From positions 52,967,885 to 53,027,884 of the forward strand of contig CAIIXF020000001.1 in the NCBI GenBank assembly GCA_903813345.2: DNA of 60,000 nt. The letters are read 5' to 3'. The position numbers and the translations under genes are program-made. Shown in pieces: positions 1-41,200 of this stretch. The first letter of the stretch is position 1. Each line of letters opens with the position of its first letter. Under the pieces are notes generated by a model, which ran no database searches, was not told where the DNA came from, and saw only the letters and a program-made list of their open reading frames with translations. The DNA is from Owenia fusiformis. Lineage: Eukaryota > Annelida > Polychaeta > Sabellida > Oweniidae.

Positions 1-140
1 CTTTAGCACCTCGTGACCTCAGCTTCCTCATGGCCGATGTGATTGTTTAGGAATTTACAGAATACAGTTTATAAACGTGAAAAAATGCCACGATCTGGTG
101 GATTACACACATAGGGATATAATCAAATTATACAGAAATT
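1..140 (+). promoter_or_regulatory. DOT1L 5' leader with two short upstream ORFs
   Basis: Sequence upstream of the DOT1L start codon. It contains two minimal upstream ORFs, ATG at 30 with TAG at 48-50 (six codons) and ATG at 85 with TAG at 112-114 (nine codons). Both end before the main ATG at 141. If they are in the mature leader they could reduce initiation at the main start. The transcription start and promoter are probably outside the window. Confidence 0.5.
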
Positions 141-30627
<30,487 letters not shown>

Positions 30628-31836
30628 AATTATACCACTGCATGTTATTATATATATTTTTATTTTTTATTTCGTTGCTATAGTGATAAACCACAACTAT
30701 GTTGGTTGGTGCATGGCAAATTTTATGTGCAGTAATATTTGCATCGTTATTATTGTCTCTTTTGAACTGATTGTCATTATTATTATATATTGTTGGCATT
30801 GTGTTTGTATATTTCTTTAATGTGTTATTATCACTTTGTTTAGGTAAACAAATAGACTGACTGAGTTGCTCACAGTAGCCTATAGATGTCCTCCCAGCAT
30901 GCGACGTCAATATGTCACCATACACATGCGACGTTATTCTGTTCACCCCAACACATCATCCTGTTACACCAAAAACAAGGACATTTATCATTTAGTTAAA
31001 TTATTTGATTATTTTAACGGTCTTCCTTAACTTTTCAAATGATATGTTTTTTGGCAAAACTAGAAGCTCAAATTTCTATTACTAAGCTAAGATTTGCTTG
31101 TTAAATCCAGAAGGTGAAGGATTTCGAGAAAATGAGGTGAATATTTGGTACATATTGGTCAAACTAGTGGATCAAACTCTGGTTCAAAAACTGAACGCTG
31201 TTAAGAGGCAATTATCAGATATCTTAAAAAGGTAGAACTTACCCCTTTTTGACATTAAGTATCCTAATTGATACATTCTAATGACAAAATGCTCATGTTA
31301 ACACAACGTTTGGATTGAACCAGTATTTGGTTGAGTGATTGAGCATGTGCACCACTATATTTGGCTTTCATCCTGTATTCTGTCATTGGGATTTATATAT
31401 TAAGCAAAACCTTAACTAAAACAAAATTCTATGTACCCCAATTGATGGAAATCAGTTGACAGCATTTATTTAAAACATATTTTACTTATTGACTTTTGTC
31501 ATTTTGCTTTCTTACATTATTAACCAATGTAGGGAAAAATCAATTGTATGCAGAATTGTTGAGTGAACAGTGTATGATTCAATGTAATAGCAAGGAGGAT
31601 TAGCTCCCAGGGTTCCAACTTGATATTCTGCCATATATGGAGTCAAGATGTGATTACAAAATTCAAAATCAAAACAGCCACCTTTTTTCACTTCAGAATT
31701 TGAATTGTGAGTTTTGGTCTTATTTCCAAACAAAACATTTCAAAACATGCTCGAATTGATCGAGATATTAGTTCAAATCTTATGGATCGCTGATTATGAA
31801 TTTATAGCCAGTTATAATGTTAGACAATACCATTGT

Positions 31837-33830
31837 TATGTCACCACCAAAAGTGGTGACATATTGTTATGGTCTCCGTTTTTTTTGCGACGGCGGTTGG
31901 CGTCCGGCGGTTGGAGGTTGGCGTCCGGCGGTTGGCGTCTGTAACAATTTCTTACAACTTCCTATAACTTAACAAATACTGTTTAGACTGACTTCAATTT
32001 TTTTCTAAATCATCTACTTGTTCTCAGAAGTTCAAATCTGACTTTAGATTTGACATTTGACCTTCAATGACCTTCTCAAGGTCAAAAAGGTCTTTTTTCA
32101 ACTTGCTTCACATTGACTAAATTTTTTTTCAAAATCATCTACATGTTCTCAGAAATTCAAATCTGACTTTAGATTTGACTTTAAATTTGACATTTGACCT
32201 TCAAATCTGACTTTAGATTTGACATTTGACCTTCAATGACCTTCTCAAGGTCAAAAAAGGTCAAAAAGGTCTGTTTTCAACTTGCTTCAAATTGACTAAA
32301 AAATTTTTTCAAAATCATCTACGTGTTCTCAGAAATTCAAATCTGACTTAAGATTTGACATTTGACCTTCAATGACCTTCTCAAGGTCAAAAAAGGTCAA
32401 AAAGGTCTGTTTTCAACTTGCTTCAAATTGACTAAAAGAAATTTTCAAAATCATCTACGTGTTCTCAGAAATTCAAATCTGACTTTAGATTTGACTTAAG
32501 ATTTGACATTTGACCTTCAATGACCTTCTCAAAGTCAAAAAAAGGTCAAAAAGGTCTTTTTTCAACTTGCTTCAAATTGACTAAATTTTTTTTTCAAAAT
32601 CATCTACATGTTCTCAGAAATTCAAATCTGACTTTAGATTTGACATTTGACCTTCAATGACCTTCTCAATGTCAAAAAAGGTCAAAAAGGTATTTTTTCA
32701 TCTTGCTTCAAATTGACTAAATTTTTTTTTCAAAATCATCTACATGTTCTCAGAAATTCAAATATGACTTTAGATTTGACATTTGACCTTCAATGACCTT
32801 CTCAAGGTCAAAAAAGGTAAAAAAGGTCTTTTTTCAACTTGCTTCAAATTGACGAATTTTTTTTTTCAAAATCATCTACATGTTCTCAGAAATACAAATC
32901 TGACTTTAGATTTGACATTTGACCTTCAATGACCTTCTCAATGTCAAAAAAGGTCAAAAAGGTATTTTTTCATCTTGCTTCAAATTGACTAAATTTTTTT
33001 TTCAAAATCATCTACATGTTCTCAGAAATTCAAATATGACTTTAGATTTGACATTTGACCTTCAATGACCTTCTCAAGGTCAAAAAAGGTAAAAAAGGTC
33101 TTTTTTCAACTTGCTTCAAATTGACGAATTTTTTTTTCAAAATCATCTACATGTTCTCAGAAATACAAATCTGACTTTAGATTTGACATTTGACCTTTAA
33201 TGACCTTCTCAAGGTCAAAAAAGGTCAAAAAGGTCTGTTTTCAACTTGCTTCAAATTGACCAAATTTTTTTTTCAAAATCATCTACATCTTTTCAGAAGT
33301 TCAAATTTGACTTTACAAGTTCTCAGAAGTTCAAATCTGACTTTAGATTTGACCTTTGACCTTCAATGACCTTCTCAAGGTCAAAAAGGTCTTTTTTCAA
33401 CTTGCTTCAAGTTAACTAATTTTTTTTTCAAAATCATCTACATGTTCTCAGAAGTTCAAATCTGACTTTAGATTTGACATTTGACCTTCAATGACCTTTT
33501 CAAGGTCAAAAAGGTCTTTTTTCAACTTGCTTCAAATTTACTTAATTTTTTTTCAAAATCATCTACATGTTCTCAGAAGTTCAAATCTGACTTTACATTT
33601 GACATTTGACCTTCAATGACCTTCTCAATGTCAAAAAAAGTCAAAGAGGTATTTTTTCAACTTGCTTCAGATTGAACAATTTCTTTTTTCAAAATCATCT
33701 ACAGGATCCCAGAAGCTCAAATCTTCAAAAACCTTCTTAAGGTCAAAAGGTATTTTCCAACTTGCTTTAAATTGACCAAATTGTTTTAGGTGGTGACATT
33801 TTGTCATGTTAATGCCTTGTTTTCATTGTT
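31837..33830 (+). repeat. GTGGTGACAT-family copy, CpG-rich and expanded by a minisatellite
   Basis: Its 5' end GTCACCACCAAAAGTGGTGA with ACATATTGTTATGG forms the family hairpin; the middle is GGCGTCCGGCGGTTGGCGTC, with CpGs where other copies have TG or CA. The family 3' signature (GGTGGTGACATTTTG, then TTAATGCCTTGTTTTC) appears only at 33788-33830. The 1.8 kb between is the 136-bp tandem array, so the array grew within this copy. Confidence 0.8.
31985..33785. repeat. 136-bp minisatellite, about 13 units, dense in AGGTCA half-sites
   Basis: Marker CATCTACATGTTCTCAG recurs at 32601, 32737 and 32873, a 136-bp period. Each full unit contains TGACCTTCAATGACCTTCTC followed by AAGGTCAAAAAAGGTCA and AAAAGGTC: about five AGGTCA-type half-sites, two pairs spaced as direct repeats with a 4-bp gap. 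Units differ by short indels in the A/T runs. Not coding. Confidence 0.88.
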
Positions 33831-34495
33831 GCTGTCAATATTGCAAGAATATCGACCATTCTCCTTGCAGTTCATTTGTGCATTCTTTGCCAAAGGAATC
33901 AGCACTGAACAAATTGCTTGGAGATTCAAAATATTAAGTTGGAACCCTGGGATCAAATCCTCCTTGGTGTAATAGTATTCATAGAATTCATTTGTTTCAT
34001 TTTTATTTTGAATGGATATTTTAATTACAAACATGTTTAGAACATGCTCTGTGTTTAGAAAGCTTTGGATACAAATATATATATAAGTGTCATATTTTTA
34101 AAACAAATATGTAAATATGTGAACATATGTACAAAATAGAGTCTATTATATAAACTAATTATTGAGAAATGTTGAAAGAAAGGGTATGTGATTATTACTG
34201 ATTACTCAGTTAATATGCCCTGTTTAATTTCAACTTCGCAGATATTTAAAGTGTATTAAAGAAAGTTTTATAAATTGCTAGCTTTCGGGTTTTAAGATAT
34301 TGAATTGAGGTGGTCATTTATACTGTATGTTTTGTAATGTATCCAGTTGTGTTGTGAGTAGATAAGCAGTGCTATTATATGATTTAACTTTTTGTAATTG
34401 TCCATTTGAAAACTTTTATGGGATGTAGTTGTTTCTTGAATAATTACTTAGACAAGGGCTCTTACATTGAAATGTAATCAGTATGTTTCATTCAT

Positions 34496-35215
34496 AGATG
34501 TGTTACTGAATGGGTGGTTAGAAGTATTACTGAAGAGGTGGTTAGATGTGCTACTGAATGGGTGGTGAAATGTGTTACTGAATGGGTGGTTAGAGGTCTT
34601 ACTGAATGGGTGGTGAAATGTGTTACTGAATGGGTGGTTAGAGGTCTTACTGAATGGGTTGTGAAATGTGTTACTGAATGGGTGGTTAGAGGTCTTACTG
34701 AATGGGTGGTGAAATGTGTTACTGAATGGGTGGTTAGATGTGTTACTGAATGGGTGGTTAGAGGACTTACTGAATGGGTGGTTAGATGTGTTACTGAATG
34801 GGTGGTTAGAGGTCTTACTGAATGGGTGGTTAGAGATGTTATTGAATAGGCTGTAAGAGGTGTTACTGGAAAAATGGGTGGTTAGATGTCTTACTTCATG
34901 AGGTGTTACTGACATGGTTAGAGATGTTACTGAATTGTTGCTACATGTGTTATTTCATGGGTGGTTAGAGGTGTTACAGAATGGGTCGAGATATTACTGA
35001 ATGGATGATTAGAGGTGTTTCTGAATGGTCAGCCAGAGAGTACATGTGTTACTAAATGGGTTTTTTGGAGGTGTTACTGAATGGGCTGTTAGTGATGTTA
35101 CTGAATGGGTTATTAGTAATGTCACTGAATGGGCAATTAGGGGTGTTACTGAATGGATTGTTAGAGAGGGAACTCTATGGGTGTTTAAATATATAACTGA
35201 TTGGGTGGTTTGAGA
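34496..35215. repeat. 24-bp minisatellite, about 30 units
   Basis: Unit TGTTACTGAATGGGTGG plus TTAGAGG or TGAAATG. In 34550-34740 the two types alternate, giving a 48-bp higher-order unit; the 3' part is more degenerate. Since 24 is a multiple of 3, both strands stay open and give repetitive reading frames (for example SNTSNHPF repeats on the minus strand). I regard these as by-products. Confidence 0.88.
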
Positions 35216-36224
35216 TAACTGAAAACATTTCAAAGTAAGTACATGAACTGTTAATGCAATTTTATATGATTTGGAATGAAATTGGAATGAATTATTTTAA
35301 TGTACTAGAACACTCAGGGCTTGGTCAGTATTACTTTTTTTATATAAAAGGACCAGATCAAATCAAGACAAATTAACATATGTTGATCAACATATGAACT
35401 TGCCAAAAAATTGAAAAATTAGTTACAGTAGTTAATACAGGGTGGAAACATCTAATGTTGGTTAAGTGCAGGAGCAATTCAGACTTCCTGGATATTTACT
35501 ATTAAACACCCTGACAAACACATACACTAGGACATATGGGCCATTTTCAATAACTGTATTGGATCAGAACTGGCTTCCAGAAATTCCTTGGAACGAATGA
35601 TATTACAATTGCATTTGGTGTTCTATTTTGTCTTGTGATTAAGAACCTTTTATTATAAGTGGAAAAATAAATGATGCAAAATTCTTGATATTCATTGATG
35701 AAATGTCATGCTCCTGTACTTCAACTAAATTAGGCATTTCTACTCCATGATAAATTTGAACTTGTTTGTAATGGATTAAAAGATTAAGAGATTATTATTA
35801 TATATGGTTATAGAAAGCCCTGAATATTATTTCGACTCAAGATTTTTAATGTTCAATGTGTTAAATATGCAATCATGGCATTTAATTGTATATCATAGAC
35901 ATGTATTTTTGAACATGTTCTATGAGGTTGCTGCCTGAGAGAGAGCTAACAAAAGTTGTATGGGATATATAAGCAGGCACATTTGCCATGTTATCAAACA
36001 TCTGGTGAGCCAATAGCTGGAAGTTCAGTACTTCATTTAAAACACAGGATCAAATCCTTTTCTCACCCTTGAGCCATACACCCTTTGTTAGCTCTCATCT
36101 ATATTAATAAAAAGATCTCTCTTGTATTGTATGAAGTGATATTACCTTCAGGTTAAGATTCAGTAGCTGTGAGCACATATAGGTGAATTCTAAATTGTTT
36201 ATTTTGTGTATTAGCCATACAGGA

Positions 36225-36505
36225 TATGTTAGATGATCATGCATTATTGGTACCAGTATTTTTTCCATTGGTAGCTCTGCATAAGTACCAGCCCAGCATT
36301 TGCTCATTGGTACCCCCTGCGATGGTACCAATGTTCTTGCATTGGTTCACCCACTTAAGTACAAGCATTTCTTTCGAAGGTACCCCTGCATTAGTACCAG
36401 CATTTCTTGCAATGGTACCTATGCATAAGAACAAGCATTTCTTGAAATCGTACCCCTGCAGTGAAAAAAAGTATTCTTGCATTGATACCAGCATTCTGTT
36501 CATTA
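36225..36505. repeat. Degenerate GGTACC-rich tandem repeat
   Basis: Imperfect units combining TTGGTACC, CCTGCATAAGTACCAGC and ATTTCTTGCA recur about six times. Not coding. Confidence 0.6.
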
Positions 36506-37180
36506 CTCTAATGGTGCAAACAATGAAATAATAACATAAATCATGAGTAATGTTCTAAATGCTGTATAAGATCCAATGTCTCCATGTGTGCGCGATTTGT
36601 TGAAGATACAGTGTCTAAATGACGTTCAGTGTCTATAAAGATCCATGATCATAAAACATCTTGTGTATGGTTAGGTATTGTGTAAAAGTAGTTAGATCAG
36701 GTTATTTGGCTTGCTCAATGTCATTCAATCCACATACAAATATCTACTATGTATAGAACTTACTGAAGAACTATTCTTTTTAAAAAAAATTTCAAAAATT
36801 TTAGTTTCCATTAAATTGTATACACTGTATGTAGAAGTCCCATGTTTGATCATTGTAAAAGATGAAAAAAAATTAATTGAATTTAATAAAAGTACTTGTT
36901 AAACATGTTCACGCCATTGAAAAAATGTATGGATTCAGATCAAGTGTTAAATGAAAATTAAGGAATTATAGATTTAAATTTCTAAACCATCTGGCAAGGA
37001 CCAAACACACTTTCATTATGAATTGAATTATTGTGTACAAAGTCAGCTTTGTTTGATACTTTTGCATGAAAGATGTTATATTCCAAATGTTTGTATGAAC
37101 TAGTGTAGAGAAATATTTTGAGAGTTAATACTTTTATACGTCTGAAGTAACTGAGAAAATGAAAATTCTTAATTTTTTAT

Positions 37181-37240
37181 AATAAATATTGAATAAATTA
37201 AACTCTTGAGTTTCTGTTTTCTATTGAAATTGTATTTATT
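37181..37240. terminator. Facing poly(A) signals of DOT1L (+) and KAT14 (-)
   Basis: Plus strand AATAAA at 37181-37186 and 37192-37197; minus strand AATAAA (TTTATT on plus) at 37235-37240, about 650 bp after the KAT14 stop. The two genes converge here and their transcripts may end within, or overlap by, a few tens of bases. Inferred from hexamers only. Confidence 0.45.
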
Positions 37241-37893
37241 ATATCAAAAATATATTTATCTTTACAATACATTTTCTAGCAAAATAGCCTAATTAGGCAG
37301 TAATTATTATCTTAATGTCTACTAGGTAAACAAGAGGACTCCACTCAGGGGTTGAGCCAAGGTTCTGAGAATAGCTGGTCAAAATGGCATTATGGACCAG
37401 TTTCCATGTTATTTTCCTATGCCTACTGAAAAAATCAACTGGTCCTTTAATAAGTGACCTTGCAAAAAGTCACTGACCAGTTGGGAAGAATTTCTTTACT
37501 TTCTGGAAGTAATCATATAATTTTGAATTCATTTTTCTCCTAAAATGACAGATCTTGCTCTCAGCACCCTACCCAATAGACACATGACTTGTTGGCATGG
37601 CAACAGTGACAACATTTACTGAAACTTAGGAACATGTCTTCAGTATTGACTATTAATTTCAATGTAACAATTCTTTAGAAAAACTGTTTCAAGTGCAAGT
37701 TATACTTTGTTGCAATGCTAATGGATCTTTCCTAAAATCTGAATACCAAAGTAACAAATAATGTCTAAAATCTGAACATTGTTCACTGTACAATGGATAT
37801 TCATTCTTGAGCGAATAATCTGAACACCATGGTAACAAATATTGTCTGAACATTAAACAACATTTATCATTGATATTGATTCTAGAGAGCTTG

Positions 37894-38200
37894 CTACCTC
37901 CTCAACCTAAGGAAATAAGCATGCTTACAATCTTTTGAACTTTCGTGGAAATATTTATCGTAAAAGTTTAGAATAAATTCTTCTGGTTTGAAGCCAAACT
38001 TTTGGTAGAGTAACATGGCTGGGTTGGTTGCAGATACATGGAGAGTGACATCTTTCCCCATACATGTCTGTATAAGGTGGTAAAGCATGAATGTGCCAAT
38101 GCCAGCTCCCCTCCACTCTGGATGTGTGAACAGGAAAGAGATGTATGCCTCATTATATTTCACATCTGGCACCATAAATGCAAACCCTATCAGGAATTTC
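37894..38200 (-). CDS. KAT14: KAT14 exon 15 (GNAT acetyl-CoA exon and stop)
   Basis: Residues 654-755. Starts RKFLIGFAFMVPDVKYNEAY and includes HPEWRGAGIGTFMLYHLIQT, nearly identical to vertebrate KAT14. Acceptor ATTGCAG, stop TAG at 37894-37896. Confidence 0.97.
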
Positions 38201-41200
38201 CTGCAATTAACAATTAAAAACATCTACTGTATAATTCAAAAATTGCCATATCAAATCAAGTAAAACTTGTCAAATCAAAATGCCACTGGAACTGGTCAAA
38301 TGTTTGGATTAGCATTTGTTCACAATTCAAGCTTTTTTGTATGTGAATCAATTGGGAAATAACAAAATTGGAACCAAGTAAAAGTATCCAATGAGAGATG
38401 TATAGGTTTTTATTGTAGATTAATATTCTTTCAAATGGGTCAAAATGGCCCAGATGAAACCAAACTGAAAATTTTCTTGATTCGTTTTTTGTAAATACTC
38501 CTAAATATGAACAATACATGTACATATACAGGGAATTATCAGTTAAAATAGTAAATAATATTGAATATTTTAAAGTAGAAACCAAACTGAAAACGCCGAA
38601 TGCCAAATGCCGAACAGTATCCACAAAAATGTTGGGGACTATATAACAATATGTCACCACTTGTGACACTTCTACTTGTTACAAATGACACCTAGCCCAT
38701 ACAAATGTTCATGGGTAAATGAAACATTCATTTAAAGATCATTCTTTATGTACCTATATAACACCACACAGCTGAAGTCTGGGTATTGTAAGCATTCAGA
38801 TACTGCAAATACATGAACACTTCTATTATACATGAGATGCATCTTAATGTTTAGCACTATCTTAACTCCCAATCATTTTTAACGCTGTATTGTTTTTAAA
38901 TTCTGGAATTTTGGGATATTATAAATTGCAAAATTTTCAAAAAACACTAAGGTCAGTAAAAGACACAAAATTACTCAGAGTAGTGGACAGTATTTACAAT
39001 TGAGACTCATCACAAAGGATAAGAAAAACAAGGCATTAACATGCAAAATGTCACCATCATTTGTTACAGACACCAATCACCAACTGCCGATCGCCGACCG
39101 CCGTCACAAAAAACGGAGATAACAATTTGGTGGTGACAACAGTGAATAAAGTAAATATTACAATCAAACTTACAATCAATCCCTGGCCAGAAAAATTGGC
39201 GAGCAAGAGCATTAACGGAGGGAATGTGCTGGGGCCTAATGTAACAATAGTCAATAGGGGGCATCTTTGGGGGTTTCACATCTGGCATGTTCCTACAAAT
39301 AGAGAGGAAGTAGACTAAAGCTATAAAGGAAAAATATCACTTCTGGTCACCAAGATTCAAAATCAAGACAAACTAGCTGGGCGTTTTTGACAATTTTAAT
39401 TTTCCAATTTATTTTTGCATTTTAGTAAAAATAAATTTTCTTCACATTTACTATCTAAAACCAATAAGCTATGATGAGTCTTGTGAATTTGACATATAGT
39501 GTGAAAATAATTAGCTCAAATTCACTCAAAAATTATTTTCTAAATATATAATTGTTAACTTACCGATTGGGGTATGATATGATCTCTTGAAGAAGTCTCA
39601 TCTTGATTGGTTGAGATTCATAGTCCCTTCGTATGTAAGGTTTTAGCATCCTACAACGCAACACTTGAAATGTAATCAAAGTACAACATTTGTAGCAATT
39701 TCAAAATGTTTTCAAATATGATAAGTGGCTTTAAAATATTTAAAATCATGGTTTTCAGTGTTTTGAGAAAAAAATTTAATTTTGTTATGGCTAATGACTT
39801 TTATCCCCACTCCCTCCACCTTATCAAGAGTTTAACATTATGATTTAGTTAATTATGTTTCTAAGGCCAAAATTCAATATTTTACACAAAACAAAATTAT
39901 AATTTACTCTTTTCCCTCACAAAACTAGCTTTGTCCCCCCTGACTGTCGACATTTGAACCAAGTGTTCATTTTGTAAAATTACTTCATCACTAATTTAGA
40001 TCATTTTACACATATCCCCGTGATCTATTAGCTCACCGTGCTGTATATGGGCTACGGATACTTTCCAACTGCTCATCATCTGTTCCTATTAGCCGATTTA
40101 TGAAAGATATTTTTTGGTTCTCCCTTGGTAAGGAAAATGTTGGGTGCTAAAAATATCAAATGGAATTGAATAGCATGAGACTATAATAACCCATTTGACT
40201 TGAATAGTAACATAAATAATGTATGATTGTGGTAGCTGTCACCAAGATTTTCAATGAAAGAATGGGTGGCTGAATGCCTGAAATGTCATGTGATTAAAAT
40301 AGACTCAAACACTGTGAGAATCAATCAATTTAAAACTGAAAGAAAAAATCAAATCATGGGCCATCAACATACCTATGAACTCTGATCAAAATTAATAAAT
40401 AAATAATTAAAATCTTTTGAAAAAATCCAACCCCAAATGTGGCACATGAGAGCAGAGAAAAATCTCACCTGAAACCTGTCCAATACCCTATAGTCACCCT
40501 GCTGGTATGGTGAGGGGACATTGTGAGGATTCAGCATGTACTGCGACATGTTTGTATTTTCTTTACTAGACCCAGTCAGTCGATACATCTCAGCATCAAT
40601 ATCAAACAATGCCTGTCCCTTCTCCCTTTTGATCTGAAATAACCAATTAGGAACATGAATTTTAATGTCAGTTTTTGTGAGTCAACCTCTTCAATGGTTT
40701 ACCTTTAAACATGCTGACAAGTATTTAAATAGCCAAAATTCTATATAGTAATTTAATCCTAAATAAACACCTTCTATACTGTACTGAACATACAGGGTGA
40801 CCAGACCCATTTACCTTGCTTCTGGGACACCCTGTAGATTATCACAGTGGCATTCATTCTATAAATTTCAAACTACTGCAACTCACTTGTCGGACTTTCA
40901 GTTTCTGCCTGAATCTGTTCAGATCTGGTGTAAGGCTGCCACAGTTGTAAACATTTTGTAACCTCCTCAATAGCTGCCTCTCCTCATGTAGGCTAACTGG
41001 CATGTACCTATGTATACAATATATAGAATATACAATATGTACAAGTGAATACAATATACAAAGTGTACCGACATAAGGTTTGTGTATGTTTACCTTCACA
41101 TTCGTTTAACTTAGCTTCTCAAAAGATAGCTTAGTCTACTCTCTTTTTAAGTTTCCAAGAAACCTTACTGAGCAAACAAGAACTTGTCGTCGCAAGAAGG

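Larger units (their letters stand above)
31591..33967. mobile_element. hAT-like element interrupted by a nested repeat insertion
   Basis: Left end CAAGGAGGATTAGCTCCCAG (31591) and inverted right end CTGGGATCAAATCCTCCTTG (to 33966) pair over about 31 nt with few mismatches. The 8-bp sequence TGTAATAG flanks both sides exactly (31583-31590 and 33968-33975), as hAT insertions leave. Element sequence lies at 31591-31836 and 33831-33967; between them a GTGGTGACAT-family copy with its minisatellite has been inserted. Same family as 10755-11378. Confidence 0.78.
30628..37200 (+). other. Probable DOT1L 3'UTR or DOT1L-KAT14 intergenic region
   Basis: No coding gene. It holds a hAT-like element interrupted by another repeat and a 136-bp minisatellite (31591-33967), a 24-bp minisatellite (34496-35215) and a degenerate GGTACC-rich repeat (36225-36505). 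AATAAA signals occur at about 35666, 37181 and 37192; the last two lie beside the KAT14 poly(A) signal. The true 3' end of DOT1L cannot be set from sequence. Confidence 0.5.

Noticed and set aside
31985-33785. CRISPR-like array
   Set aside because: Animal DNA; the units are contiguous 136-bp repeats without unique spacers.
34478-34915. Repetitive open frames on both strands of the 24-bp minisatellite
   Set aside because: The unit length is a multiple of three and lacks stops, so openness follows from the repeat. No splice, start context or domain supports a gene.
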